Assembly (NCBI RefSeq): GCF_000150275.1
Contig: NW_002060946.1
Coordinates: 741,815 to 805,814 of the forward strand
Direction of reading: 5' to 3'
DNA length: 64,000 nucleotides
From: Trichoplax adhaerens
Taxonomy: Eukaryota > Placozoa > Uniplacotomia > Trichoplacea > Trichoplacidae
The stretch's first letter is position 1. Each line of letters starts with the position of its first letter. Of the stretch, positions 28,391 through 40,800 are shown piece by piece. Both the position numbers and the translations under genes were made by a program. Under the pieces are notes generated by a model, which saw only the letters and a program-made list of their open reading frames with translations, ran no database searches and was not told the DNA's origin.

Positions 28391-30884
28391 AACTTATAAT
28401 TTTGAATATTGCTAATTCATGAATCTTTTTATTGATCTAGTCAGTGCTTAATCGAGGTTATAGCACGTTGAAAATAGACACTAGCTGAACAAATAAACTT
28501 AGGAAGAAGCGATGGGCTATGTTCTGGACGAAAGCTTTTTAAATAAAACTTTTCTTTACGTCTCTCTACTATATTACGTTATTAATTAGTATTATCAGAA
28601 AGGTAATTATATTACATTTATGAAACAGAACATTAGAGAGCTCCCATGGTCATCATTTTCATTCATTTTCATCATTTTAATGGAATTTGTGATTTTTTGT
28701 TGTTTACTCCATTTATCAGTATCATTACAAATTAAATTAATTAGCCCAGATGGTTGAAAGCTATGAAAATTTCATTTAATCTAACGTATAAATATAGTAG
28801 CTATAATTTCGATAGTATATTCTATAGATCTTGTACGTTATCTGATGAGCAGAACTTAAAGGTTTCCTCTAATTTATTTGCTTTAACTATATTATCTATG
28901 GTGTATTTTAAAAATCACATATCTGGTATGTAGAGCTTAAAGGCTTCCCAAATTTCTATGCTACAAACCGCTATAATATTGAGAAATATAGATCGATTTC
29001 GTATTGTTTCTAAGACCTTTCTAAAAAATTTTTCTTATAAATTCATGATGATGTCTTCTTTTTATCACATTACCTCAATTCCTATGTATACATGTTCCTA
29101 AAATGTTTTAGAATTCTTGATCGGTCCAGTATGATTACTAAAAGAATTTAATAAGCTCGTAATGCATGCTATGAAAGATATACGTATGTATGTTAAATGA
29201 TGTCGTATCACGATCGTTGCTTCTGCTATACCGTATAAAAGTCCAAATTAAATTAGCAGTAGCAGTTATTCACATACCCCTGTGTACGGTAAATTCTTAA
29301 CTAATACATCAGAATAACGAGTGATAAATAGAGCTGTCAAGGTTATGATGCTCATAATAGCTACTACATCAACAATAGATGGCTAAAATGTAGAGAGTTG
29401 GGTAATATAGAGTAAAATTCATTAAATTGCAATAGCTATCCTTCATTTATTATCATTCTATATGGGAAAAAATATCTTACTACTACATAACTGCAGCATT
29501 GGAGACGTAGAAGGATGCATAGATCGAAAATATAGACCAACATCTATTCTAGAGATATTGTATCTAGCAAGTGGAATTTAAGTTTCCACAAGTTACATAC
29601 GCGTATACCACAAGTTCGATATTGGGAAATATTGATCCAGCTACTATGACTCAAAATCTTCTATGATCTTGAGATGACATTAAGAGACGCTAATTCATTT
29701 TACGTTATTTCTTAATAGTTTAGAAGTGATTTACGGCCTTCTTTATTTAACATTACCGTTAAATTTTTATCTTTGTAAATCTCTATAAACGATAGAAATA
29801 TATTCGAGTCTTGTATTTCTCTTCTATCAAGCTTTACAATGATCTAAAAGTCCTTCTAAAAATTCATATAAGATTAATATGATGTCAAAATACTGATTAA
29901 TATTTCTTTATCGCTTTTATATGTGGCTAGCCATGAATCTTATGCTAGTTTAGCACACAATGTAGTGATGTAACCATATTTGATTATAAGGATAGCTATA
30001 TTTGATTGTGTTAATAGCTATATTTGATATAGTTAGGTTACTCTAAATAGATATTATCGTGAAGCCAATATTGGATGATTGCTAACTACTATATTAGAAG
30101 TATCTGATGACTAATATTAGCCAGTCGACTAATTATGGTACAAGATTTGTGTGGATAGAAACACTGTAGTTGTTAAGATGCCCTTCGAAGAAAGGGGCCA
30201 GATGTTAATAGAAGAGTAGTGATATCTTAAGTAGAATGATTTAGATTCTAGAAAATAATGATGCACTATTTGAGAAAAGTATTTTGTTTGATGACTCAGA
30301 TCTGATTGTAGATTAATCAAGTCGTCATAAATGGATTTAACTAAACGTACTCGTATATAAGAACTGTAGAGATGAGCTTACGAGGGAGAAGAGACTTCCA
30401 CTTCGCTTTGAGCCCGGAATGCTTTAGATTATGAACTAGATTCTTGTAGTAATTAATTATTGCTCTACTATTCCTAAAATCTTATAATAAAAGCCTTTTT
30501 AAAATACCATTTGACTAAGATAGTTATTGTGAGACACTTTTATTACACACACTCTCTACTCTATTAACATTACCTTACAAATACATCTAGACTCTCCAAC
30601 TGGATGAATTTAAACGCATTTCATTAATGCAAAATTGTAGCAATAAAGGGTCAATTACAGTTACGCAAGGCCATGACTAACGGTATTTACACATAATTTA
30701 AGTGGATTAAATTGATAAAAGAACTTTAAATCTCTATCAAATAACTACAATAAAATCATCTTTTTCACGAAAAATAGAACCCATCAATAAAGCTTTAATT
30801 CGATATTAAATCTGAGGACAATAGAATTGACCGCAAAAATCATTGTAGAATTATTCCAGCCCTTCTTGAGTTCATGATTAAAAT
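28391..30884. other. Intergenic region between BACE A and BACE B
   Basis: The stretch holds the decayed membrane-protein segment at 29215-29530. A short run at about 29970-30030 repeats the string atagctatatttgat-like three times. I see no intact exon. Confidence 0.6.
29215..29530 (-). pseudogene. Decayed paralogue of the 36.6-37.0 kb membrane-protein segment
   Basis: Read on the minus strand this segment aligns with 36990-36680. Shared landmarks, in order, are GCATCCT..., a run ending TTTAATGAAT, GTAGCTATTATA/G, ATCATAAC, and TTTGGACTTT followed by GTATAGCAGA. The frame that matches the open copy starts V-D-V-V-A-I-M but meets TAA twice before the second hydrophobic stretch, so it no longer encodes the full segment. 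It sits upstream of BACE A, as the other copy sits upstream of BACE B, which suggests both travelled with the tandem BACE duplication. Confidence 0.5.
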
Positions 30885-33800
30885 CTAATCTGATTCTGTA
30901 GGACCATTATCAGCAAGTGAATTATCACGGCTACCATATTGCTCTTCTGCGTTAGAGTAGGCTGGTGGATGGTGAGGAGAACTTACTTGACGATAGGGGT
31001 AGTCATTACTGCTTTTATTTCGATGATGATTAAAGTAGATGCAAGTCATGACGCCAATACTAATACAAGTCATAAATAAACTAATGCTGGCCAAAACCAC
31101 AGATACAATAGCCACGCTATCTTCCGACGATGAGGAAATATTTTGAATATTAAGGCTACCATCTAATACGTATTTATCGTTATGGATTGGACGAAAAAGG
31201 TAAATTAAAATATATGAATTAGAAAGCAATAGTAATTTTAATATATAGGAAAGAATTATAGCTTCATTATTAAGCTAGAAAATAATATAGTAGTAAATAA
31301 ATACTACTTCTGTAAGGGGTTTTAACTGTATGACATACTTTTAACCCTTTCTAGCCTATTAATCCCTGGACTGACTGTTAAATTCTTAGCTAGAAATGAT
31401 ATAAAAATTTCGTTAAATTTAACAGATTAAAACCATTCGCTTACTCTATACACGGTATAACATCAGATATCTATCCTCGGAATGCAAGAAAGTTTAAATA
31501 AAATCTTCTTATAGAGCAGGTAAATGAAAAGAGAATGAGGTTTGCGTAAAATCAATTTCTTTACAAATTAGTCTATACGCTACTAGCTAACAGACCTGCA
31601 AAACGAGATACTGCAAAACCAACTTGATTATTTATTCTATCAAAAACGACGGTATAACCTTCCATAAGTGCATCGCCCAATATTATAACCGGGGCATCTA
31701 GAAAGTTAAGCCAAGAATTAATGTAATGTAGATATCTTAATGTATCAAGGCAATATCATTTTGTCTTACCATTAGAGGAAGGGGAAATAGAAAAAGTATA
31801 ACATGGAAAGCCCAAGTTGCGAACTGTCTCCGACAGACGTATGTATTGCTATGCAAAAATATGGAAATCATTCGGTAACTTAGTGATATCAGCCTTAATT
31901 TGTGATTTCTATCTTTAATCATTTGCAAAGTTATACATGTATTCGTCTAGCACAATCATCTAACTTTTTGATGCGTTAACGATATTCAATTTTACCTGAG
32001 GGGAAATAGCTAAATTAAAACGGCTAGACTCGTAAGCCAACACTCCATCTACTCCAGCTAAGGGTAAAGTAAATTCTATAATAGGTAGTGATGACCAAGC
32101 AATTCCTAATCCAGCTGGACATATTACTTCTCTTCCTTCCCAGAATAGTTTTGGTGCTTGAATCTAACCAATGAAAAGAAAATGGAGATTTCATTATGGA
32201 TTAAAACGGCGATGATGTTCTCATTTCTTTGATAAAGTAATATTTAATGGCGTTATACTCGGTTTATTCACATGCATATCAATTTCTTAAGCTTAGATTA
32301 GAAGTTTGATCAGAAATACTTCACTGTAACTTACGAATTTCTGAAGACTGTGAACTATGGTCCGGAAAACAGCAGGTGGAACGACAATCTCAGTAGTTCC
32401 ACTATCGACAAAGGTGACATATTTTTCATACTAGGATTGAGAAAGAACAGCAATTAAGGAAGAAATAGAGATCAAGTTGGACTTACCACAGATTATTTTT
32501 ACTGGTGATTGTAGAGTATCTTATTAAAGTAAGTAGGATAATCCAAATAAGGATAAATACACAACTATTTTCTCTGTCTATCACTGTTACATAAATGGAC
32601 TTGCTACAACTATATTTACTGGTAAAAAAATTTCTTGACAAATCAAGGAACCATATCTTCAAACAAAATATACCTAATTTCCTCGACGATAATGTATTGT
32701 ACAACTGTTTCTTTTACACTTCACAAATTAAGATTACTACAATTACAGTTACTGACAGAAAAAATAGGATACATCCAAATAAGATGTATCCAATTTCCTC
32801 GAGAATAATGTAAAAGTATTTCCCTTCATACAGTATTAGCTGACAATATTGATTTAGTGTAATTATATTTACTGAAGAACGATAGAAATTCTTAACGAAA
32901 TGGGGAAGATATTTAATTTTCTGGATGTGTAGGCAAAACCAGTTTTTTAAATGTCATATTACACAATAAACTTCAATGGCCGTTTCTACTATATCATTAG
33001 TTGGATTTTAAAGCAAAATTACCCCATGACAACACATTGTTATTGGTTTTCCATCCACAGATATATTTAATAGCTTGACTTCATAATACCATTTCTTGAT
33101 AACTGGTGTGTAGTAAACATGACCTAAAAACAGTGTACGATCAATGCCACCAAAAGTCTAAAAGAGTACAAGATTAGAATGGATCAGTGTTTTAAAAACC
33201 GCTGATCCCAACGATTCAGGTTTCAAAACGATAGAATTTATAATCAAGCAATCGTGGATACCATTTCACCGCCATAGTTACTATCCTTTGAAGTCCAAGA
33301 TAACCCTTTGCTTAGAACTGGACCATATAATGTCAAGGAAAAGATATTGGCAATTCCAGTTTTATCGACTAATTGATCAAAGAAGGTTTTAGTCGGAGTC
33401 CCTATTGGCTATAAGAATAAACTTTGATTAGATATTTTCTGGAGAAAACTTACGTATAAAAATTCTCATGATATACGACTTCAACATATTCACTTTTTTT
33501 ACTCATTTTTACGCTATCTATTGATAGAGCTAAAGATTAAATAGGACGTTCATCTCCATCGATTCTCTTATAGTGGATCATTTGAGACTATCTATCATAG
33601 TTTGTTATAAATTCATGCGTAAAATGATGATGCGGCGGTAATATACTTATAGTAGCAAGAGAGCTAGCATCGAAGAACGAGCGGACTGTATGATGTTACC
33701 ATTACTGAATATTACGTTAGATATTAATAAAGAAAAATATTATTGCATTTACCATTTCAATTGATGAATAACCCATACCAATAATGCTTTGCCATACATC

Positions 33801-34867
33801 ACTTGATGGAAAAAATTGATAGGAATAAATAATACCTGAAAAATCTTGTCGTATAGCACGATTAAATCCAACGTCTAGATGGACAATATCAGACATGAGG
33901 TCACCAGTCCAAGTTCCTTTTCCATACTGGACTGTAACTTGCTGAGATCTATTTTGAAATGTTGACGATCTAGAATAGATGAAAAATATTATCGATCCTA
34001 TTAATTTATTGATACAAAAGAGTATTGGATGATATTAGCCTATTAAAGTCATAGCAATACCTGCGAGAATGATAGTAGGAAGGAACACCAGCATTAGGAG
34101 ATGCTGCTATGGCGAAATTGCTACTACCTGTATCGACAAGGGCGTTAAACTATATTGATGCAAAAGTAATGGATGATTTAATCGGGTTCAAGCCACGTAA
34201 AAAATAATCCTTATTTAATATAAAATCGATAAAACTTTAAAGAAATAAAGAAATAAGAGTAAGGATAAGAATTTTAGTTGGTTGATATTTTAATGGAGGT
34301 AAAAGACAGTTTTGTTTCTAGGTAAAAAGAAGTTTAAAGCTAAAATGGATTGAAGTTAAACTACGAATTAAATTTTAATGAATTAGAAAATATGAGCGAG
34401 GATTATAACTAAAGGTTATAGGCTGGTTAATATTTTTACTCTAATTCAGTAATTTGAAAAAATAATTTTCATCAAGTAGAAAGACTACTTTACAGTATAC
34501 TAAAATTTATACAAGATTTAATAGAAAAATAAAACTTTCACAGAATAGAAGATAAAGTCGAAAGGCAGAAATTAAAAGTTTGTTTCTTCTTTCTCTATCA
34601 GAAGATCTAATTGGACTTTACTTGTTGTCCTGGAGTGCCAACAGTAATATGGATAGCATAACCAATGTCTGGAAAGCCGCGCATTCTGTCTATTCGGGTA
34701 GAAAGTTCGGATGGGGCATTTTGAAAGTTATTTTCTTTCCATTTGTGCACCCGATACAACGAGTACTTATGAATCTTGACGGATTTATCAATCTTATCGA
34801 AAGGTATATCACCAGCTACCATCATAAAAGCCAAGATATTGAGAATAAATCGCCAAACAATATTCAT
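30885..34867 (-). CDS. BACE-like aspartic protease B (518 aa, one TM, PPxY tail)
   Basis: Ten exons in phase: 34867-34622, 34149-34061, 33969-33753, 33408-33262, 33157-33023, 32430-32335, 32163-31996, 31848-31770, 31697-31596, 31162-30885. The layout is signal peptide, bilobal protease, transmembrane helix (~443-470) and cytosolic tail. Catalytic motifs are VDTGSSNFA (Asp88) and VDSGTTEIVVP (Asp287), so it should be active. The cysteines matching BACE1 Cys216 and Cys420 are both replaced: Tyr212 in LTLYGP and Phe425 in SRFA. The 330-380 pair (VICPAG, FPCYTF) is kept. A Cys equivalent to 278 remains (ITMCCHG), but no partner is seen before the TM. The tail carries HPPAYSN, a PPxY motif at ~492-495, rather than the DxxLL signal of vertebrate BACE1. 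Length is close to human BACE1 (501 aa). Confidence 0.9.
32487..32950. repeat. Degenerate ~125-bp tandem repeat in BACE B intron
   Basis: The intron between the exons 33157-33023 and 32430-32335 holds about four diverged units starting near 32487, 32607, 32735 and 32860. Recurring landmarks are tatatttactg, a run like aaataagata/ggata, and aatttcctcga followed by ataatgta (clear at about 32678 and 32789). Two short open frames here on opposite strands come from this repeat and are not genes. Confidence 0.6.
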
Positions 34868-37800
34868 TTTCTAGAAAAGTTCAGAATTTTAGAATTACAG
34901 TAGATTGTAGAATTATAGTAGGTTGTACTGCTACATCACTGAACGATTTACGTTTACTACAGATTGATTAAAAATGTGCAAAAAAATATGATTACTCTAT
35001 CAAGGCTAGTGACAAAGGCAAGCTATTGGAAGGGGTATATTTTGGTAACTTCTAAACCGTTTTACGAACTGTTAAATATTTGATTTAATGAATGATGAAC
35101 CAGTATAAATCAAAGATTTACCGTACCGTAAATGGAAAATTTCTCTTGTAATAAAAATCGATATGAATAACTGTGGTATAGTTTTTTCCTTATTGTATGG
35201 ATGGATACCACCTAATCACAATAGTTTGCTCATTTTTATCGTATCCAGTCTCAATGGATGGATATATAACGATCCAACAATAATCACCTGGTGAACTGCA
35301 TACCAATTACCTAAATTAAGAAACCGTTATTTGTAATGGCTGTTCAATTAAAATAGATAAATGAAAGGGTCACAAGTGCATAACCGTCAAAATCACCTAA
35401 GGATTAGTGAGTGCTTCAATCAGATAATACTTTGTAACGATAGATTAGGAGGGTACCAGTCTTAGTAGGGAAAAGGTTAATTTTATTACCGATCTATTTC
35501 ATTCTATTAAGATACAACGGAAACAGTTTGAAATAATAAGATTACGATAAAATTGATCGTTAACTCGATTTCTAAACGGCCTAGATTAATTCTTTAAATT
35601 AATCTTATTAATGATTTTAATACGATGAAAATTTCATATTACTTCACTTTAAGACAAAACGCTACGTCATAAAGATTGCTATCATTATATTATAAGAATT
35701 CGTAAACCATAAGGTTTGTATTTACTGAAAATTTAAATATAAATTGATTTTTAGACAATGCAATTAAATATTCCAATGATTCCTTGGAGGATGGCAAAAG
35801 TTATGAAATATGGTTAGGATATGCTCTACCGTTCAAATATTGTATGAGCTACAGTAGTATACCAGACCCTGCTCATGATACCGTATTTCGCGCCCATAGT
35901 GCTAATCACATCTTATTTGCCGTCTGATACGAAATATAGATACTTTTTCATCGACAGTAGGTCACGGTCAGCACGTGCCTCTCTTCAGGCTAAATTGTGA
36001 AGCCCAAACTTTATTAAATTGCTTACTAATTCCTGATTTAGAAGGGTAAATATTAGATAATGTTACTTCGATAACATTATGAAAGGCTACCCGCTGTCTA
36101 CACAGATGTGTATAATATCATAGATAAGATTGCTTATTTAAAGTTTATCTATCTATCTATAAAGATTATATCGCGAATACCATACAAAAGTCATTCCGTA
36201 ATTGTACTATCTAAATATTATTGTTGCGATATCGTAATACAGTCTGTCTTATGATTAGATAGTTAAGAAAGTTATCTGATTACCTATTGATAAAAATATT
36301 CTCAAATTTGTTACATCTCGTTAGATTCGTAGATATTATAGCGGTAATTGTCTTGCCGTCTTGTAATAGAAATTATAAATTACTTAACAACGGTAACTAT
36401 CTAATGCTGTCATGCTTATGAGTAATATTGAAGGGCAGAGGCATTAATGAATTACGACGTGATTGATACGGTCAATTTTCTATCACAGGTGATTGAGTGA
36501 CCCAAATCATCTGATATATTAATGACTAAAGGCTAAAATACGGAGGTACTATTGCATCATGAATATGATGGCTAAGTCTGATGTATTGTGCAATAATTAT
36601 AGGTGAGATTGGTAGTATGAAGCATTAATGATGATAACTAATAAAATTAAAACCTACCAGCCTGTAGAACGCAATTGTGGCCTCTGCTATACTGTACCGC
36701 ACGAAAGTCCAAACGAAATTGGCAATATTGACTATTTGACATGCCCATATGCAAGACAAACACTCCAAAATGTATCGATACAACCCCGTGATAGATAGAA
36801 TTACTATAGTTGTTATGATATCTAAAAGTAGAAAAGTGGAATTTATAATAGCTACTATATCAATCATGCGCAACTACTGTAGAGCGCTGTACAATATAGA
36901 GGAATATTCATTAAATAGCAATTGCTATTATTTATCACAATTTTTTACACGCCAGAAATATCGCGCTACTATATATTTGTAGTACTAGAGATGTAGGATG
37001 CGTAATATAAAATTTGCACACACATACATGTATTTAAATATAGATCAGAGCACCTGTTTACATTTGTAACTGTACATGCATATATAAGTATTGCATAGCC
37101 CCAAATTTAGGTAGAGATCTAGATAGGCACATAAATTTAAAATCTTGACATACAAATATTTTGAAATCATAGGTATTGTATTTTATTATAGCTGAGCATT
37201 ATAGATATATAGAGAGATCATAAAATTTACGTTATAAGTTTGGAATCTTTAAACACAATTTAAGTATGAGTATTTAATCATAGTCATTTACGCATTCCAC
37301 TTTGATAAAGCTGATATAAAAGAAAATTAAATCAATCACAAATACTAAATTAATGTATATATGTATATATTATTTACTATCAGCAAACTAAACTATAGAT
37401 AATTGAAACCTCTGCTGTTACGGGCCGGAATTTTGGAAACATTTATATGTTACTGATATGAAGCATCAGAGGGATATTAAAATTATTTATCATCAAAGCA
37501 GAACTCACTGATGATATGTCGCAAATAGATACGAATTACTATATAGTAATCAGCAGCTCTATCTTACCAAATCATTTATAATATAATAAAGATTTGTTAG
37601 CTTATAGCAATATTTGTTGGCTTGGATGGAATATTTATGTAATGTATAAAGACTAACCTTTAATTTCTATTTGCTAAGAGCGAAATATATAATTTTTTAT
37701 CGAAGCCATTAAGATTAAATCATAATTGATATATCTTGCTCAAAGAATGAGCTAATGTAATAACCATTTTCTTTCTCCCTTTCACCGTTGATGAATACAC

Positions 37801-37896
37801 GTTCGAATTATTCTCTCGATACATATAAGTAAGACTATCATTTTACATTACTTGACCGACAATCTAAGGCTATAGATATCTTGAAGAATATTGTAA
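34868..37896. other. Intergenic region between BACE B and BACE C
   Basis: The stretch holds the membrane-protein-like segment at 36625-36990. Elsewhere I see AT-rich sequence with many stops in all frames and no supported exon. Confidence 0.55.
36625..36873 (-). CDS. Possible exon of a small membrane protein (gene or relic)
   Basis: An open frame of 82 codons encodes two hydrophobic stretches (VAIINSTFLLLDIITTIVIL and a second around CIWACQIVNIANFVWTF) and then SIAEATIAFYRL. It is followed by a good donor (GTAGGT at about 36656), so the last residues of the frame are probably intronic. I could not find convincing partner exons on either side. A homologous but stop-broken copy lies at 29215-29530. 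The family is not recognised. It may be one exon of a multi-span protein or a relic not yet broken. Confidence 0.35.
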   Translation of the reverse strand: MRMIDIVAIINSTFLLLDIITTIVILSITGLYRYILECLSCIWACQIVNIANFVWTFVRYSIAEATIAFYRLVGFNFISYHH

Positions 37897-40800
37897 TTAT
37901 TCGGTTTCAGCATATTCAGGAGGATTTCCTGGTGGGGCTTGATATCGATATGGATAGGATCCAGCAGCTTCACTGTTGCTGTAAGCGCTACCTGCAGGAT
38001 TAGGAGGTGGACGATCATAGTAAGCCGATGATGAATTTGGTTGTAGTTGTTTCGATTCCTGAACTTCTTGTGGATCGGCATAGGGCATATCATTCCTTCC
38101 AGATTGAACCTTAAGATGGACAACCATCACCATAAAGAAGCCAATTACAAATATAGCGGCACCCACACTACCTATAACGATAGCCACTGGACTGACATTG
38201 GACGTTCCAGTTACATCGCAGGAATTGTTACCTATAAAATCATCGAAGTTATAAAATATATGAAAGACACTTGAGATTATTAACTGCCTTGGGTGATTTA
38301 ATGGCTTAAATATATCCAAGATTGTATTTGATTAAGATTTTTGATAATTATCTCTTCATCAATATCAACTATTGAGATTCATATTAATAACAATCGTGCA
38401 ATAAAGCCTTTTAGAATCTTACTTGTATCCATCTAACATTTCTAATAGATACAGTAAGTTAACTTTAATTCCCTATATAGTATAAAGCAGATGCAGCGTG
38501 CTGTATGCACTCGTATCGAGTAATCAAAAGTTATAAGTAACGCCGTGTTGATAAATATATCAGTATAGCAACCACTTGTGAAGTATGATACTAGTGAGCG
38601 AACAGATATAGTAATAAATTCTTGCACTTATACCATGATAAGACGATAAATATTTAAAACAGATTGAAAGAAATTAGCAACATTATGAAATAGTTACTAA
38701 TAACTTGAAAAATTTATGCAGTATTGTCGCCATTAGTCTGCATGGATAGCACTATTATCGATTCCTGGACTAAAATACCAAGATCGTATATATATATGTT
38801 ACTTTATTTAACTTAGTTATCGATAATTAATCTATTTCTTACAAGATGTCGTGAGTAGATCGTAAGAATAAAATCATAAAGTTAATGTTACTTTATAAAT
38901 TTAAAGGGTTGTTACCTCTTATTTGTGGTCCAAGAACGACGGGTTTAACCTGATAATTTTGTACTGTGCATATATTCATTTGCAACACAAAATATGGCAA
39001 TAAGCAACAGAGAATAAAAAAAATTACCATTATCATCATCTATTGATGAATAATTATCGATATATGATTCCTCTATCTTTGATTATAAAAATAACTTACT
39101 AGCACATTTAGAAGCTGCAAAACCGACACGAGTATTTTCCCGATCAAACATAACAGTAAAGCCTTCCATAATTACATCACCAAGAATGATACCTATTGAT
39201 TTTAGGATAGCAAAATGTTAATATACCCTTTCCTTGCGATATTATGTGTAGAGCTTATTGAGATTCTTTAATACTTTAACTCATTTAAATTAGAAATTAA
39301 GAACTTACCGGAACCTTGAGATCGTTCAACTCCGAAACCATAGCATGGACTATTATGAACGGTAACATGTTCAGCTAATCGTAAATATTGCTGTAAATCG
39401 TATCAAGAATATGATATCGTGAAATTATTGACATAAACACCCACTTGCTATCATATTTCAACATGAATTAGTGAAATTTCTATTATATCGTTAGTACAAA
39501 AGATGGATAGATTGTCTTATTAACATTATTATCTAATATTTAAATACGGCGCACCAATATTTTCCTGTACACCCGCAATTTAATGTCATGAATGATCTAA
39601 TCAGAGGGATTTTTTTATTTTAAAGTAAGGTAAATCACAACTTGAATAAAATCTATACATTTAAAAGTGATATGGTTAATATTGAAATATTCTTGTTGAT
39701 TTAAGACTAATTGTAATGTCATTTCGCCACTATACTGTATACTACAATTTAAGATTACTGTTGGAACTTTGACTATGAAAATAGGCAGACTTAAATTTCA
39801 CTTAATTAGCTTATTTACGTATTTTCGATGACTAAACTTAGCCATTAAGTGACTTTATGTCAAAACTTTAGTATTGCTTATACTTAGAATAGCTATTAAA
39901 TATTAAGAGTAATTTCTGCAAAGTTAAATTAGGGATGTAGTATCAAAAATTCTTTTGCACGGTTGAGTATGGTAATTACCTGAGGAGGAATCATAAGTGT
40001 AAATTGTCCGTGTTCTTGCTTATTTGTCTTATTAACATCGGATAAATCCAATGCAATCTCCAAGTAGGGAAAACCATTCCATTGTGCATTATTAGCTTCC
40101 CAGCATAAAGCTTCCCTTCCTTCCCAAAATCCATTCGGTACCTGAACCTGTTATGTTTGGAGTAAATAAAATACATCGGCGCTTCTTAGTAGATTTTCTC
40201 TTGTCTAGTTTAGTATTATTTAAATGTTATGTTATCTAGTAAAGATTATCTATAACGTATATTTATTAACATAACATAACCCTATAGTATTTAAATTTCA
40301 TTGAGCAACTTATTCTTGATTACAATAAATACTAGAAATTTTTAATACGACGTTGACCACCGTACAAGTTCTATACAGTATAGGAATATACATTAGTGCA
40401 ATTTTAGGCTTACTGATGTCATTGAACGAGCAAAAGCAATAATCCTGTTAAATATTGATTCTGGAACTCGAAAATTAGTCGTACCACTGTCCACGATGGT
40501 TTTATATTGATTGTACTGAAACGATAATGGTATTAAGAAAATAAAAATTAGTACTATTGTGTTTGCATAGACTAGACTATAACCAATGTTTGTTAGGATA
40601 TAATGCAACTAATCAAGTTTTTTTACTGTCGATCTAGTATTAGGTAAATAAAATTAGGAATGATTATGAATTTATGTCTATACCCTCCTGTATTATGTAC
40701 TGACGGAATTAGTCATATTATAGGCTAGGGTAATTAATGAATTGTTTAAAGAATCAAAAAAGGATTCGATATAATTTAATTACAAGTACCTTGTAATTTT

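Noticed and set aside
33256-33262. The GTATCC donor of BACE B exon 4 as a U12-type intron
   Set aside because: The U12 consensus continues as TT(T) after GTATCC, whereas here it reads ACG, and I saw no matching branch-site string. An ordinary U2 intron is more likely.
34580-34903. A 107-codon plus-strand open frame
   Set aside because: It is the antisense shadow of BACE B exon 1, whose signal peptide and GTPGQQ motif fix the minus strand.
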